Assembly (NCBI GenBank): GCA_045631075.1
Contig: JAZQUC010000144.1
Coordinates: 1 to 18,795, forward strand
Length of the DNA stretch: 18,795 nucleotides
DNA from: Fimenecus sp045631075
GTDB lineage: Bacteria; Bacillota; Clostridia; Oscillospirales; Acutalibacteraceae
Direction of reading: 5' to 3'
Below, piece after piece: positions 7,949 through 14,163 of the stretch. Made by a program: the position numbers and the translations under genes. Each line of letters begins with the position of its first letter. Within the stretch, counting starts at the first letter, position 1. The notes under the pieces were generated by a model that made no database searches, was not told where the DNA came from, and saw nothing but the letters and a program-made list of their open reading frames with translations.

Positions 7949-8500
7949 TTATATTTCCTTACCGTTCTTATCAAACAAAGGTAATCTTTCAAGATAAATG
8001 ATATCGTCACGGTTTGCTGCGTCGCCCTCTGCCAAAACAAACATTTTACCGCAAACGATTCCGCCTGCATCGTTTACAAGTTTTTCGACTGCAGCAAGTG
8101 ATTGTCCCAAGGATACAACGTCGTCAACAATAAGGATTTTCTTACCTTTCATAAGTTCAGCATCTGCCAAATCAAGGTAAAGCTTCTGTTCACCTTCAGT
8201 TGTGATTGAGTTTACGGTTGATTCAAAAACGCCTGTCATATAAAGCTTTGGCTTTTTACGAGCAACAAAGTATTTTTCGTTATTCTGAAGTCTTGCCATT
8301 TCGTGTGCAAGTGGAATACCCTTTGCTTCTGCTGTGATTATGTAGTCATAATCGGGAGCTTTTTCCAATAATTCCTTTGCACAAGCAGTTGTAAGTTCAG
8401 GGTCACCAAAAATTACAAATCCTGCAATCATAAGCTCATCGTTAAGCGGACACATTGGAAGATTTCTTTCCATTCCTGCGATTTTCATAGTGTAAAACAT
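7949..8500 (-). CDS. Adenine phosphoribosyltransferase-like PRTase
   Basis: This is a type I phosphoribosyltransferase of about 183 aa. The PRPP-binding loop is clear as KILIVDDVVSLGQSL (about 120-134). The DYIITAEAKGIPLAHEMARL segment corresponds to the nucleotide-binding part of APRT-like enzymes. The N-terminal MKIAGMERNLPMCPLNDEL and the C-terminal LAEGDAANRDDIIYLERLP resemble a clostridial branch usually labelled adenine phosphoribosyltransferase. That branch differs from canonical Apt, so the purine substrate is uncertain. The start at 8500 was chosen over the ATG at 8506 because AAGGAGA (8508-8514) is seven bases away from it. Probably the first gene of a two-gene unit with the LOR protein. 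Confidence 0.83.
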   Translation of the reverse strand: MFYTMKIAGMERNLPMCPLNDELMIAGFVIFGDPELTTACAKELLEKAPDYDYIITAEAKGIPLAHEMARLQNNEKYFVARKKPKLYMTGVFESTVNSITTEGEQKLYLDLADAELMKGKKILIVDDVVSLGQSLAAVEKLVNDAGGIVCGKMFVLAEGDAANRDDIIYLERLPLFDKNGKEI

Positions 8501-8523
8501 TTTCATATCTCCTTAAAGTATAA

Positions 8524-8548
8524 AACGGCGGACATCCCATCCACCGTT
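8524..8548 (-). terminator. Terminator-like hairpin after the ireB unit
   Basis: AACGGCGGAC (8524-8533) pairs with ATCCACCGTT (8539-8548) through ten pairs including two wobbles, with a five-base loop. On the minus strand it is followed by TTTTATACTTT and then the RBS of the next gene. It probably ends the ireB transcript but could act as a partial attenuator, because no separate strong promoter for the phosphoribosyltransferase was seen. Confidence 0.7.
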
Positions 8549-8560
8549 CCTTTTTTGATT

Positions 8561-8851
8561 TTATTCAGCCAATGCGCGTGTTAACCACACTTCTGCAATA
8601 TCCATAGCAGCATAAAGGCCTTTTTTCTCACTTGATTTTACAATTCTCTCACGAGGACTAACATCAGGGTCAGTATTAAGCAACTGAACAGAAACCTTTG
8701 AAGCAACCTCAACATCACCAACAGGCTTTGTTCCGAGAATCTGCATCATAATAACATATTTGTCATTAGCGTTGCCGTAATAAAGAGTGTTTCCGTTTCT
8801 TACTAATGGTTTGCCCTTATAAGTGAGGAATTTTCCGCTATCCTTAGCCAA
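8561..8851 (-). CDS. Conserved-looking 96-aa protein downstream of ireB, function unknown
   Basis: I do not recognise a named family. The product reads MAKDSGKFLTYKGKPLVRNG, then a beta-rich stretch (NTLYYGNANDKYVIMMQIL), a middle part TKPVGDVEVASKVSVQLL, and an acidic/basic C-terminus ending in a probable helix (KGLYAAMDIAEVWLTRALAE). It has no membrane segment or signal peptide. The start is non-canonical: TTG at 8849-8851 with AAGGTG six bases upstream, or in-frame GTG at 8858-8860. The longer open frame to 9046 runs inside ireB in another frame and is not credible as coding. It lies 10 bases after ireB (2 if GTG is used), so the two are probably co-translated. This position is where many Firmicutes carry ruvX. 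Confidence 0.78.
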   Translation of the reverse strand: MAKDSGKFLTYKGKPLVRNGNTLYYGNANDKYVIMMQILGTKPVGDVEVASKVSVQLLNTDPDVSPRERIVKSSEKKGLYAAMDIAEVWLTRALAE

Positions 8852-8861
8852 AATGTTCACC

Positions 8862-9122
8862 TTATTTCTTTGAGTTTTTAAGATAATCCTTAACAAGGTC
8901 CTGCAAAAGCTCATCTCTGTCAAGACGACGGATAAGACTTCTTGCATTTTTATGAGTTGTAATGTATGTTGGGTCTTCAGAAAGAATGTAACCGACAATC
9001 TGGTTAATAGGATTGTAGCCCTTTTCAACGAGAGCCTCATAAACATTTACAAGAATCTGACGAGTAGTTTCCTCGCGTTCATCTTTTAATGAAAATTGTA
9101 TAGTCTTGTTAGGGTCAAGCAT
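8862..9122 (-). CDS. ireB: IreB family regulatory phosphoprotein
   Basis: The 86-aa protein matches the IreB (DUF965) family: small cytoplasmic proteins phosphorylated by the PASTA kinase IreK/PrkC, with a role in cephalosporin resistance in Enterococcus faecalis. Strongly conserved blocks are VYEALVEKGYNPINQIVGYILSEDPTYI and NARSLIRRLDRDEL. An N-terminal Thr7 in NKTIQFSL aligns with the region phosphorylated in enterococcal IreB; a Thr pair follows at about 19-20. The ATG is preceded by GGAGGT with six-base spacing. The usual neighbours alaS and ruvX are absent from the window. Confidence 0.93.
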   Translation of the reverse strand: MLDPNKTIQFSLKDEREETTRQILVNVYEALVEKGYNPINQIVGYILSEDPTYITTHKNARSLIRRLDRDELLQDLVKDYLKNSKK

Positions 9123-9152
9123 TTTGCCACCTCCAATAATCTAATCATAAAT

Positions 9153-9181
9153 ATTATATACTAATTAACTTTAAAAAACAA
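9153..9181 (-). promoter_or_regulatory. Promoter of ireB
   Basis: On the minus strand, TTGTTT (9176-9181) and TATAAT (9153-9158) are separated by 17 bases. Transcription would start near 9146, leaving a leader of about 24 bases that contains the GGAGGT ribosome binding site of ireB. Confidence 0.6.
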
Positions 9182-9224
9182 TAGTAAAAATAAAATAAAT
9201 TAGAATTTATCAGGATTGTTAAAC

Positions 9225-9257
9225 AAAAAACATGACTGCCAATTTCTTGACAGCCAT
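9225..9257 (-). terminator. Terminator of the small minus-strand transcript (possibly bidirectional)
   Basis: ATGACTGCCAA (9232-9242) pairs with TTGACAGCCAT (9247-9257) with two wobbles and a four-base loop. On the minus strand a TTTTTT run (9225-9230) follows. On the plus strand CTTTTTTTA follows (from 9258), so it could work in both directions. No plus-strand gene lies upstream, so it most likely ends the transcript started near 9599. Confidence 0.75.
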
Positions 9258-9280
9258 CTTTTTTTATGAGAAAAATTATT

Positions 9281-9298
9281 ATGAAAAAACCAAAATAA
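9281..9298. repeat. 18-bp direct repeat, copy 1
   Basis: ATGAAAAAACCAAAATAA occurs here and again, base for base, at 9685-9702. The two copies bracket 386 bp (9299-9684) containing the small promoter-ORF-hairpin unit. It could be a target-site duplication, an att-like site or the footprint of a duplication. Confidence 0.8.
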
Positions 9299-9328
9299 GT
9301 GACTTCCTGATGAAGTCTATATATGAAA

Positions 9329-9428
9329 AATTTCTGTGTAGTAGGAAAATAGGGATTGGTGTTATACTTTTATGAAAAAGGAAAGGGAAAATTTGTTGGG
9401 GATTGGAAAAACCCACCACACAGAAATT
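9329..9428. repeat. Long inverted repeat spanning 100 bp
   Basis: AATTTCTGTGT (9329-9339) is the exact complement of ACACAGAAATT (9418-9428). The pairing extends inward to about 17 bases with two A-C mismatches. The loop contains the direct repeat GGGATTGG (9352-9359 and 9399-9406). It lies in the predicted 3' part of the small minus-strand transcript. A separate palindrome, GACTTC-CTGAT-GAAGTC, is at 9301-9317. Confidence 0.7.
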
Positions 9429-9462
9429 ATAAACAAACTAAAGGAAATTTTGTGTTCAGCTT

Positions 9463-9573
9463 TTATGCTGCTAAGCTAAGTAACTGAACAACCTTGAGTA
9501 CAGATTTAATTGAGAACTTTTCGTGAATCAATTCCACAGCAAGTTTCATCTGCTCATGTTCGGCGTTATACAC
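9463..9573 (-). CDS. Small 36-codon ORF with strong promoter and RBS, unknown function
   Basis: A GTG-initiated frame of 36 codons begins eight bases after AAGGAGG (9582-9588), and a near-consensus promoter lies 33 bases upstream of the start codon. The peptide begins MYNAEHEQMKLAVELIHEKF and ends in the hydrophobic stretch SVLKVVQLLSLAA. It looks amphipathic-helical, with an acidic N-terminal half and a basic-hydrophobic C-terminal half, and has no signal peptide. I do not recognise it. It could be a functional small protein, the N-terminal remnant of a larger gene (for example a transposase or HTH protein), or the coding part of a dual-function RNA. Just past the stop, CTGAAC (9455-9460 in plus-strand terms GTTCAG) can pair with GTTCAG inside the ORF. 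Confidence 0.5.
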   Translation of the reverse strand: MYNAEHEQMKLAVELIHEKFSIKSVLKVVQLLSLAA

Positions 9574-9605
9574 TCTTACCGCCTCCTTTATTCTGTTGTG
9601 GCTAT

Positions 9606-9634
9606 ATAATAACAGATAAAAACAAAAAAGTCAA
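9606..9634 (-). promoter_or_regulatory. Near-consensus extended -10 promoter of the small transcript
   Basis: On the minus strand, TTGACT (9629-9634) and TATTAT (9606-9611) are exactly 17 bases apart, and a TGn extension directly precedes the -10. It is the best-matching promoter in the window. Transcription should start near 9599. A half operator (TTGTGCAA on the minus strand, 9641-9648) lies seven bases upstream of the -35. Confidence 0.75.
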
Positions 9635-9640
9635 GTATTT

Positions 9641-9847
9641 TTGCACAATGAAATCACCCTATGTTTGTGCAATATGCACAAATGATGAAAAAACCAAAAT
9701 AATTGCACGATGTGTAATTATTAACAAATAAATACAATGAGATTTGTGTATATTGCACAAACGATAACAAAATATATGGTGAAATATACCAATATAGAGT
9801 TGTATAATTGTGAGAAATGTCAAAAAGTTTGTGCAATTTTTTGTAAA
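9641..9847. promoter_or_regulatory. Cluster of operator-like palindromes (TTTGTGCAATATGCACAAA family)
   Basis: Five related sites lie within about 200 bp. The perfect 8+3+8 palindrome TTTGTGCAATATGCACAAA is at 9664-9682. A one-mismatch copy in reverse orientation is at 9743-9761. A related inverted pair, with TTGCAC and GTGTAA arms, is at 9700-9720. Half-sites are at 9641-9648 and 9828-9838. The perfect site lies 30 bases upstream of the -35, so a dimeric repressor or activator is plausible. No regulator gene is adjacent, and I do not recognise the motif. Confidence 0.65.
9685..9702. repeat. 18-bp direct repeat, copy 2
   Basis: This is a perfect second copy of ATGAAAAAACCAAAATAA found at 9281-9298. 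It starts three bases beyond the perfect operator palindrome. Both copies happen to spell a five-codon frame with start and stop, which is probably incidental. Confidence 0.8.
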
Positions 9848-9853
9848 ATAAAT

Positions 9854-9885
9854 AAAAAAAGAGGTTGATTTTTTCAACCTCTTTT
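9854..9885 (-). terminator. Terminator downstream of the GPH transporter gene
   Basis: AAAAGAGGTTGA (9857-9868) pairs perfectly with TCAACCTCTTTT (9874-9885) around a five-base loop. On the minus strand a T-run (9854-9860) follows. It lies 17 bases beyond the transporter stop codon. Confidence 0.9.
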
Positions 9886-9902
9886 GTTGTATATATGGAT
9901 TT

Positions 9903-11384
9903 TTATTTTTGTGAGTTTTCCATTTCTGCACGTTTCTGGAGAAGTGCATTGTGAAAATCTTCTTTTGTTTTGCCTGTGAGATTATAGAAGAAGAATGGAA
10001 CACCTGCAAGGAACATCATAATACCATGCATAATTGTGTAGAAGAACAGGAGTGTAACTTTGGTATCAAGACTTTGAACAGGATTTGGGATAAGGTCAGT
10101 TGGCTGAATATAGCCAATAATTGAACCGTCACCATAAAGAATAAGTGGTGCAACAGTACTTGCGATTGTACCGCTTATGAGTGTACCAATGCTGATAACA
10201 AATGGGAATGACGCATCAAGGCGTTTACCTGTTTTAAGCTCGATTGTTTCAAGAACATCGGCCTGGAACATACTTGGAAGAAGATTTGATGCACCAAATT
10301 GTAAACCGATAAGGAACAGGAATACGATAAAAACAACCTGTAAAATAGTATTTCCTGTTGTGAAATAAGCGTATCCGACACCGAAAGCAATGCAGTTTGC
10401 ACAAAGTGAATAGATACCTTATGCAATATAAAGCTGTCTTGCATCGAATTTCTTTAAAAGGAAGTTGATTACAAGCATACCAACTGCAGTACCGATACCA
10501 ACAGGAAGAACAAAGAGAATTTTCTTTGAAATATCGCCAAGAACAGCAGCTGCAATAAATGCTTCCATATATGTAGCGATACCACGGAAACTCTTTAAAA
10601 ATTCTGAAAAAATAATTGTCCACGCATATTTGTTTTTGATAATATCAACAAAACCTACAAGAGGGTTTTTCTTTTCAGCAGTATAAACTGTTCTTTCACG
10701 AACCATTTTCATACCAAGAAGAACTGTGATAACACCAACAACACTGCAAAGTGCTGCTGAAATTATGTATTGAAGACCTTCAACACTACGGATACTTGTG
10801 CCTGTAACTGCTTCAATGAGTTCAGGATTGTTCTTACTCCAGATAGCACCGATTACAGCAAAAATAGCAACAGGTGCAGAGTTACCAACAGCTGAAGAAA
10901 TACTACGGAATGAAAGTACCTGGTCGCGTTCTTTAAGATTTGGTGTCATAACATTGGCAACCATATTGATGGAGTTGCCAAATGTACAGAAAACAGACCA
11001 AAGAACAGCAATTGTGATAATATAGATGAAAAGAACTGTGCCTGAAAGGCCAGGAGGTGCCCAGAATGAAAGCATCATAACGATTGCCATAGGTACTGCT
11101 ACTAACATTGCAATAGGTCTGAATTTACCACCCTTGCCCATTTTTCTGCCGTCAATGTACATAACGATAAAGAAGTTAAGTATAAACGGAATAATTGCTG
11201 TTAAAAGATTGAAAAGAGAAGTCTGCTCTTCAGGAAGTCTTAAAACATTAACGAGATAGGCGTTTCTGTTACCGCCAACCATACCTGTCATTGTGGTGTA
11301 GAAGAATACACCCATTAAATACAAGACAAATTCACTTTTACCAACGTGTTTTCTATCGTTAGTTGTTGTAACTGTGTTACTCAT
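9903..11384 (-). pseudogene. GPH/MFS-type sugar:cation symporter gene with an in-frame stop
   Basis: The frame would encode about 493 residues of a glycoside-pentoside-hexuronide:cation symporter-like MFS transporter. Family-like features are the N-terminal EFVLYLMGVFFYTTMTGMV helix, the cytoplasmic loop DGRKMGKGGKFRP, and the loop NLKERDQVLSFRSISSAVGN. About twelve hydrophobic segments are spread over the whole length. A single TAA at 10419-10421 interrupts codon 322, in LYIA-stop-GIYSLCAN. The reading frame continues without any shift to the natural stop at 9903. The result is a 321-aa N-terminal piece and a C-terminal piece of about 171 aa. Possible explanations are a recent nonsense mutation, a base-calling error or readthrough. 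It has its own promoter and terminator. No glycosidase is nearby, so the substrate cannot be inferred. Confidence 0.85.
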
Positions 11385-11411
11385 ATAATCCCACCTTTTA
11401 AAGTATATGTA

Positions 11412-11420
11412 ATTATACCA
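11412..11420 (-). promoter_or_regulatory. Extended -10 promoter of the transporter gene
   Basis: The minus strand reads TGGTATAAT, a consensus -10 with TGn extension. The -35 region is weak (TGTTTT at 17 bases). The AGGTGGG ribosome binding site and ATG at 11384 follow about 25 bases downstream. Confidence 0.5.
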
Positions 11421-11430
11421 TATAAATATA

Positions 11431-11473
11431 AAATAAAACAGACCGCTAATTTTACGAAAAATTCAACGGCCTG
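11431..11473 (-). terminator. Terminator of the trmB operon
   Basis: CAGACCGCTAA (11439-11449) pairs with TCAACGGCCTG (11463-11473) through eleven pairs including three wobbles. On the minus strand it is followed by TTTTATTTTA. It ends the long minus-strand operon about 20 bases after trmB and directly precedes the transporter promoter. Confidence 0.82.
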
Positions 11474-11492
11474 TTGTTTATTTTTACTATTT

Positions 11493-12164
11493 TTATTTTA
11501 ATTTTGCCACAAGTCTGTATATTGGAAGACCTTGACTTACAAATTTCTGTTCATATTCAGTAACGATATTTCCTTCAAAATCACTGTTATGTAAATCAAG
11601 TGAAATTTCAGAAAGTAAAAATCCATTCTGTGAAAAGCTTTCAAGAGAGTATTCAAAGAAACATTGACTGTCAGTTTTCTGTGCAATAAAGCCGTCATCA
11701 CAAAGAAGCTTCTTGTAAATATCTAAAAATCCTTTGCTTGTAAGTCTGTGACTTTCCTGACGAGATTTAGGGAATGGTGTGCTAAAATTAAGATAGATTT
11801 CAGTAACACTGTTTTCTCTCATAAAAAGAGGAAGATACTCAGCCTTCATTTCAAGAAAACGAATGTTAGTTATATTTTCTCTTTTAACAAGCTCACAAGC
11901 TTCAACTAACACTGTTGGCACACATTCAATTGCAATAATGTTTTTGTCAGGATTACGCTTTGCGTATTCACAAGTAAACTGACCTTTGCCACAACCTATT
12001 TCCATAACTATAGGAGCACTTCTGCCAAAGATTTCGTCTAAATGAAAAAAGTTTTCATGCTCGTCATTTGTACGGAAATCAAAGGATTCTAATTTATATG
12101 GAATTCTCAAATCTGTGCAATTTTCTCGTCTTGTTGTAAGATTTCTTATTTTTCTTGGTCTCAT
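11493..12164 (-). CDS. trmB: tRNA (guanine-N7)-methyltransferase TrmB
   Basis: TrmB transfers a methyl group from S-adenosylmethionine to N7 of guanine 46 in tRNA variable loops. The 223-aa protein has the SAM-binding motif EIGCGKGQF (55-63), an acidic end of strand two at NIIAIE (75-80), and the family block NFSTPFPKSRQESHRLT (126-142). In most TrmB proteins this block reads NFSDPWPK; here Asp and Trp are replaced by Thr129 and Phe131. The C-terminus FVSQGLPIYRLVAKL is typical. It is the last gene of the operon, 15 bases after the lysoplasmalogenase gene, with GAGG in the gap. Confidence 0.9.
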   Translation of the reverse strand: MRPRKIRNLTTRRENCTDLRIPYKLESFDFRTNDEHENFFHLDEIFGRSAPIVMEIGCGKGQFTCEYAKRNPDKNIIAIECVPTVLVEACELVKRENITNIRFLEMKAEYLPLFMRENSVTEIYLNFSTPFPKSRQESHRLTSKGFLDIYKKLLCDDGFIAQKTDSQCFFEYSLESFSQNGFLLSEISLDLHNSDFEGNIVTEYEQKFVSQGLPIYRLVAKLK

Positions 12165-12179
12165 TATGTGTTTCGCCTC

Positions 12180-12929
12180 TTATATTTTGATGAATAAAAT
12201 TGATGTTGCAAGTAATAATTGTGCAATGAAATAGGCATAAAGGCTTACTGTTTTAATTGTCTTATTGCCCTGTGCACCACCTATAAGCCTAAGCCCTAAA
12301 GTAAAGTCAGAAGCAAAGAAGAATATGGCTCCGAAAAGAAGGATAATCATTCCCCAAAGTCCATTCTCGGCACCGCTTGTGTAATATGTGATGCCAAAGC
12401 CACATGACTTTATGAGCATTATAATAAGGAATACGCTGTAAATATGTAATGTAACTTTCATAAATGTGTTTTTGAACTTGAACTTAAAAACAGGTTCAAG
12501 CGTTAATGCAAAAGCAATAAAAATCACAAAAAATGCAATAATTTCAGGTATAGTAACAAATTTATAGTCATTTACTAATGCTACCGTGGATTTCACAAAG
12601 GCTATAACATAGAAAATATGACCTATTAAAAAGCCTGAAGCACCAATATATACAACTGACATTCTTGGATTACCAGGTGGGTGTGGAATGTGCATAAATA
12701 AATCACCAAACCAACCAAGAAGCAAACCCACAATCATCAGATTCGCATAACTGGATGAGTTGCCGGTTAAAAACATTCCAATAACACCGACTCCTACAAA
12801 AGCTGTTGCAGCAATCATTTTGAATGTCAACGATTTTTTTGTAGGTTCAGGCCAATATGCTTTGTCATATAATGGCACAAAAACTATAAATAAAAGATAA
12901 CAAATCCCTAATAAAATTTTTAATTCCAT
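12180..12929 (-). CDS. YhhN/TMEM86-type lysoplasmalogenase family membrane protein
   Basis: The 249-aa protein is predominantly hydrophobic, with about eight membrane segments. It matches the YhhN family, whose characterised members hydrolyse the vinyl-ether bond of lysoplasmalogens. Supporting motifs are LLGWFGDLFMHI, with the conserved Gly-Asp in a membrane helix, GASGFLIGHIFYVIAF, and FFFASDFTLGLRLI with a second conserved Asp. Many anaerobic clostridia make plasmalogens, so the activity is plausible, but this particular protein is assigned by similarity of motifs alone. It starts nine bases after the U32 gene, with AAGG as a modest RBS. Confidence 0.78.
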   Translation of the reverse strand: MELKILLGICYLLFIVFVPLYDKAYWPEPTKKSLTFKMIAATAFVGVGVIGMFLTGNSSSYANLMIVGLLLGWFGDLFMHIPHPPGNPRMSVVYIGASGFLIGHIFYVIAFVKSTVALVNDYKFVTIPEIIAFFVIFIAFALTLEPVFKFKFKNTFMKVTLHIYSVFLIIMLIKSCGFGITYYTSGAENGLWGMIILLFGAIFFFASDFTLGLRLIGGAQGNKTIKTVSLYAYFIAQLLLATSILFIKI

Positions 12930-12938
12930 AATACAACC

Positions 12939-14159
12939 TTATTTTTCTTTTCTTAACAATGTACCCGCAGGGAACTGTAAATCACTCTTGATTTTTACAA
13001 TCATCATTGGATGAGGTGCAGATTCAATTTCATTTCCATCTTTGTCAAAAAGCTCATCAGCTGTAAACACAACAGGCTCAGTTGATGGTTGAAGTGCATC
13101 AAGAACATCACCACGGGAGAACTTGTTTCTCTGCTCACAAATCAAATATCCGTCCTGCCAGTCCTTAACTTCTGCCATAACATCATAGTGACGCTTATAT
13201 CCACCCTCAAAACTGATATTAGCATCTTCGTTAGGTGCATTGAAATAAAATCCTGTACAATAATCACGATAGCTTACCTTATAAACTTCATCAATTGCCC
13301 ATTGTGGTGCTTTGAAGTCATCTGACGGATTTTTAAGATATTCGTCAATTGCAACTCTGTAAGCATTTGTGACAACAGCAGCGTAATAAGCAGATTTTGC
13401 TCTGCCTTCAATTTTAAAGCTGCTGATTCCAGCCTTAACCATTTCAGGAATATGCTCAATCATACACATATCCTTTGAATTGAGAATATATGTGCCTTCC
13501 TTTGAGTCCTGAATAGGGAAGTACATTCCGTCACGCTTAACTTCCATAATTGCATATTCCCAACGGCAAGGCTGAGCACATTCACCACGGTTTGCGTCAC
13601 GATTTACAAGATAGTTTGAAAGAAGACATCTGCCAGAAAAAGATACACACATAGCACCATGGACAAAGCATTCAATTTCAAGCTCTTTTGGTACTTTTGC
13701 TCTGATTTCTGCAATTTCTGTCATTGAGAGTTCTCGTGCTGTAACTACTCGCGAAGCACCCATATTATAAAATTCGTTAGCAGTAACATAGTTTACAATG
13801 CCAGCTTGAGTTGAAATGTGAATTGGCACATTAGGTGCATATTTTTTGCAAAGTGACAATACACCAATGTCGGCAACGATAAAAGCATCAACACCGATTT
13901 CTGCCCATTGTTCAAGATAATGTGGCAATTTTAATATTTCGTCATTTCGCGCCAATGTGTTACATGTAAGATATACTTTAACACCCTTTGCGTGGCAAAG
14001 GTCAACAGCACTTTTAAGCTGTTCAAAATTAAAATTCTGTGGTGCGGCACGCATGCCAAAGGCATCACCGCCAAGATATACTGCATCTGCACCGTACATT
14101 AAAGCGGCTTCAAGTCGCTCTCTGTCACCTGCAGGGGCTAATAATTCAGGTATAATCAT
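12939..14159 (-). CDS. U32 family peptidase / TrhP-like tRNA hydroxylation protein
   Basis: The protein belongs to peptidase family U32. Marks are PELLAPAGDRERLEAALMYGADAVYLGG at the N-terminus, HISTQAGIVNY, the ECFVHGAMCVSFSGRCLLSNYL signature, RGECAQPCRW, and FKIEGRAKSAYYAAVVTNAYR. Several Cys in the central block agree with an iron-sulfur or metal-binding site. Bacterial relatives TrhP/YrrN-O act in 5-hydroxyuridine formation in tRNA, and in Bacillus they also lie close to mltG (yrrL), which supports this role. The start at 14159 (406 aa) is preferred over ATG 14177, which overlaps the end of mltG, because GGAG (14170-14173) serves it and MIIPELLAPAG is the usual beginning. Confidence 0.86.
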   Translation of the reverse strand: MIIPELLAPAGDRERLEAALMYGADAVYLGGDAFGMRAAPQNFNFEQLKSAVDLCHAKGVKVYLTCNTLARNDEILKLPHYLEQWAEIGVDAFIVADIGVLSLCKKYAPNVPIHISTQAGIVNYVTANEFYNMGASRVVTARELSMTEIAEIRAKVPKELEIECFVHGAMCVSFSGRCLLSNYLVNRDANRGECAQPCRWEYAIMEVKRDGMYFPIQDSKEGTYILNSKDMCMIEHIPEMVKAGISSFKIEGRAKSAYYAAVVTNAYRVAIDEYLKNPSDDFKAPQWAIDEVYKVSYRDYCTGFYFNAPNEDANISFEGGYKRHYDVMAEVKDWQDGYLICEQRNKFSRGDVLDALQPSTEPVVFTADELFDKDGNEIESAPHPMMIVKIKSDLQFPAGTLLRKEK

Positions 14160-14163
14160 TTTA

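Noticed and set aside
8852..9046. N-terminal extension of the 96-aa protein frame back to 9046
   Set aside because: This part lies entirely within ireB in another frame; ireB is clearly coding there and a proper RBS exists for the TTG at 8851.
9307..9327. CTGATGA followed by GAAA, resembling a hammerhead ribozyme core
   Set aside because: The sequence between has no convincing stem II, and the flanking stems I and III with the cleavage triplet were not found.
9510..9731. Plus-strand 73-codon open frame across the small-ORF promoter and operator cluster
   Set aside because: It has no ribosome binding site, runs through palindromes and the -35/-10 of the opposite strand, and shows biased, repeat-derived composition.
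9654..10009. Overlapping minus-strand open frames of 60 and 116 codons near the end of the transporter
   Set aside because: They run through the transporter terminator and the operator cluster and are out of frame with the transporter; composition is that of translated AT-rich non-coding DNA.
10249..10623. Minus-strand 124-codon frame rich in Cys, Tyr and Arg
   Set aside because: It is a shadow of the transporter frame, which continues through this area with good membrane-protein sequence.
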